From Terrimonas ferruginea DSM 30193 (GTDB lineage: Bacteria > Bacteroidota > Bacteroidia > Chitinophagales > Chitinophagaceae), in the NCBI RefSeq assembly GCF_000425585.1, contig NZ_AUDS01000018.1, positions 90,563 to 154,562 on the forward strand: a stretch of 64,000 nucleotides of DNA, in the 5' to 3' direction. The notes beneath the pieces were generated by a model that was not told the DNA's origin, ran no database searches, and saw nothing but the letters and a program-made list of their open reading frames with translations. The position numbers and the translations under genes are program-made. Shown piece by piece: positions 62,576-64,000 of the stretch (position 1 is its first letter; every line of letters begins with the position of its first letter).

Positions 62576-64000
62576 TCAAAATGGTCTGGGGGGAACGTTT
62601 CTGGCATTATCCGCTTTAGGTCGATTATCGTTCTGAAATGAGCCAAAAAGTGATGGAGTAGGTTTTGATCCGACAGAATTTCCAACTACATCCCTTTCAA
62701 TTGTTCCTTTTAGAGCCGTTTTAGATGCAGTCTCTGCGGTGCCATTTACCGCGGACTTTATTGCTTGGTTACCTCTATTAATCCAATTCAGTTTACTCTG
62801 TGCATCATCCAATCTATCGATCTTTCTCTGTGGAACCGGAGATGTACTACTCTCAATAGAATTCTCGGCCTGTCTAACCATTTTTCTAGTCGGATCGATG
62901 CGAATTGTAGGATGTTGTATCTCAGGCATAGGAATCATATCAACACCTGTTTGAACAGGATCTACCATGCCATTTTTTCTATACTGATCAGCGGCACTAA
63001 AACTACCATTTACAACTGCTGTTTTTACCAAAGCTGCTGTTCCCTGTTCATATGCAGAAATTCCCCCGGTAGCAAACCCTGCACCTGCGGCAGCAAACGT
63101 TTGCTTTAAATCTAAATCATTCCAAACTGACTTAAGCGTAGGACTTTTCCCTTCTGCCAACGAGTTCACGACCGATGACGACACCTGAATTGTTACGTCC
63201 ACTACAGCACCAATAAATGCGCCAATAATACAACTTGGACATTCTCCCGTAGGATCAGCATTTTTTACAGGATCATTCCATGCGAACTGATAAGGTGTTA
63301 GCTTCTCTTGTCCCCCTTCGTTAGATAAAGGGTCTATCTGTATAAATTTTCCATTCTGCTGATCGTAGGTACGTGCGTTAAAGTCTAACAATTCCAAACC
63401 AGAGCCATCGTTAAATTCTTTATTTTGTAATTCATTGCCGTTGTACCCATTCCGATTTTTAGGATTGCCAAACTGACTGGCCTTCGAACTTATCCCCGCC
63501 ATCGTCAACCCAAAGGGATAATAATGCGTCTCTTCTAACAGCGCACTGCGTGTATGCACCAACTGCAGGTTATCAAAGAACACATTCACCGGACTCTCGT
63601 TGCTTACATAGACATAAAGATAACCGTTTTTGGTGGCAGCGAGATTTTGCAGGTCAGAGAAGTGGTCTTTGGTAAAACCGGTCGGATTTACCGGACTGGC
63701 GCCACCGCTGACCATTTTAAATTGTTCGTCGAAGAAGATGTAGTTGATGAACGCTTTGGGGCGTTGCGGATAACTCGCATCATCCCGGCTTGGGTCATTG
63801 ATAAAGGCGCCTAGCGGCGTGGTGATATCGGTGATCGCATTCAACTGGCTGGCGGTAGCTTTCCCGGCAGCCGCACTGCCCGGTGCGCCGAGTAAGCCTG
63901 ATAAGATATCCAGCACCACCGGTGCCACATTGGGCGAGCCGGAGGTATTCGGTGTGTACCAATGGCTTTTCCCAAAAACATCCACCTTGTCTCCCGCCAT
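62576..64000 (-). CDS. RHS-repeat polymorphic toxin, C-terminal portion, cut by window edge
   Basis: 474 residues visible; the ATG at the window edge is internal and the protein certainly continues beyond 64000. RHS-associated core features: HYYPFGLTMAGISSKA, RYNGNEL-like KNRNGYNGNEL, and LLDFNARTYDQQNGKF with QIDPLSNEGGQEKLTPYQFA, ending DPVKNADPTGECPSC at about residue 255. After the core come a short hydrophobic segment (IIGAFIGAVVDVTIQVSSSV) and about 200 unique residues forming the variable tip. The tip ends NARNVPPRPF and I do not recognise a toxin domain. Confidence 0.9.
   Translation of the reverse strand: MAGDKVDVFGKSHWYTPNTSGSPNVAPVVLDILSGLLGAPGSAAAGKATASQLNAITDITTPLGAFINDPSRDDASYPQRPKAFINYIFFDEQFKMVSGGASPVNPTGFTKDHFSDLQNLAATKNGYLYVYVSNESPVNVFFDNLQLVHTRSALLEETHYYPFGLTMAGISSKASQFGNPKNRNGYNGNELQNKEFNDGSGLELLDFNARTYDQQNGKFIQIDPLSNEGGQEKLTPYQFAWNDPVKNADPTGECPSCIIGAFIGAVVDVTIQVSSSVVNSLAEGKSPTLKSVWNDLDLKQTFAAAGAGFATGGISAYEQGTAALVKTAVVNGSFSAADQYRKNGMVDPVQTGVDMIPMPEIQHPTIRIDPTRKMVRQAENSIESSTSPVPQRKIDRLDDAQSKLNWINRGNQAIKSAVNGTAETASKTALKGTIERDVVGNSVGSKPTPSLFGSFQNDNRPKADNARNVPPRPF

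Overview
The window is a chromosomal segment of a Bacteroidota bacterium, most probably family Chitinophagaceae. The evidence is SusC/SusD pairs with DUF4397 lipoproteins, an sdhCAB operon with a one-subunit (type B) cytochrome b, a fused SpmA/SpmB protein, a fused ThrA, TAnnTTTG-type promoter boxes, no obvious Shine-Dalgarno sequences, and a polymorphic RHS toxin locus. GC content looks intermediate. I saw no rRNA, tRNA or CRISPR array.

Layout. 1-11.4 kb: the end of one SusC/SusD/DUF4397 cassette, two tandem small secreted paralogues on the opposite strand, then a complete SusC-SusD-DUF4397 cassette followed by an MG2/TonB-plug protein. 11.5-18.6 kb: fused SpmAB, ychF, and two outer-membrane proteins. 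18.7-22.8 kb: sdhC-sdhA-sdhB, read leftward, with a four-helix-bundle (23S-IVS-type) gene bounded by inverted repeats lodged between sdhA and sdhB. 22.9-28.5 kb: the threonine operon thrA-thrB-thrC behind a Thr/Ile-rich leader peptide and hairpins. 28.5-31.9 kb: a sugar kinase plus murQ (cell-wall sugar recycling) and a divergent CtpA-type protease. 32-35.4 kb: a DUF6249 protein, an ECF sigma factor with a likely anti-sigma factor, and a cystathionine beta-synthase. 35.4-36.1 kb: a G-poor, C/A-rich non-coding segment with 14 TCCA repeats, a promoter-like box and a terminal hairpin, which is a candidate RNA gene. 36.1-43.9 kb: a metal-receptor protein, an unknown protein, and a 1,921-residue alpha-2-macroglobulin-like protein with an embedded TonB-plug module. 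44-60.6 kb: fructose-bisphosphate aldolase, SMC, a GyrI-like protein, an AI-2E family transporter, a TspO-like protein, a META lipoprotein, a hydrolase, an aldo/keto reductase, an MtfA-type peptidase, bestrophin, an S9 peptidase and a TlpA-like thioredoxin protein. 60.6-64 kb: an IS66 remnant and the 3' end of an RHS toxin gene with a membrane protein, an orphan toxin tip and an immunity-like gene.

The most unusual signal is not a gene. Many genes end in arrays of 7-bp repeats that begin at, or a few bases after, the stop codon and run in the direction of that gene. One family is TAAGTNN, usually closed by AACAGCC. A second is TGAATGG/TCAATCG. A third, looser family is CAAATTTT/CACATTTT-like. 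In many cases the stop codon is itself the first repeat. The second strong candidate is the inverted-repeat-bounded four-helix-bundle gene inside the sdh operon, whose ends share the third repeat family. I know of no description of the stop-anchored heptads, but I could not search.
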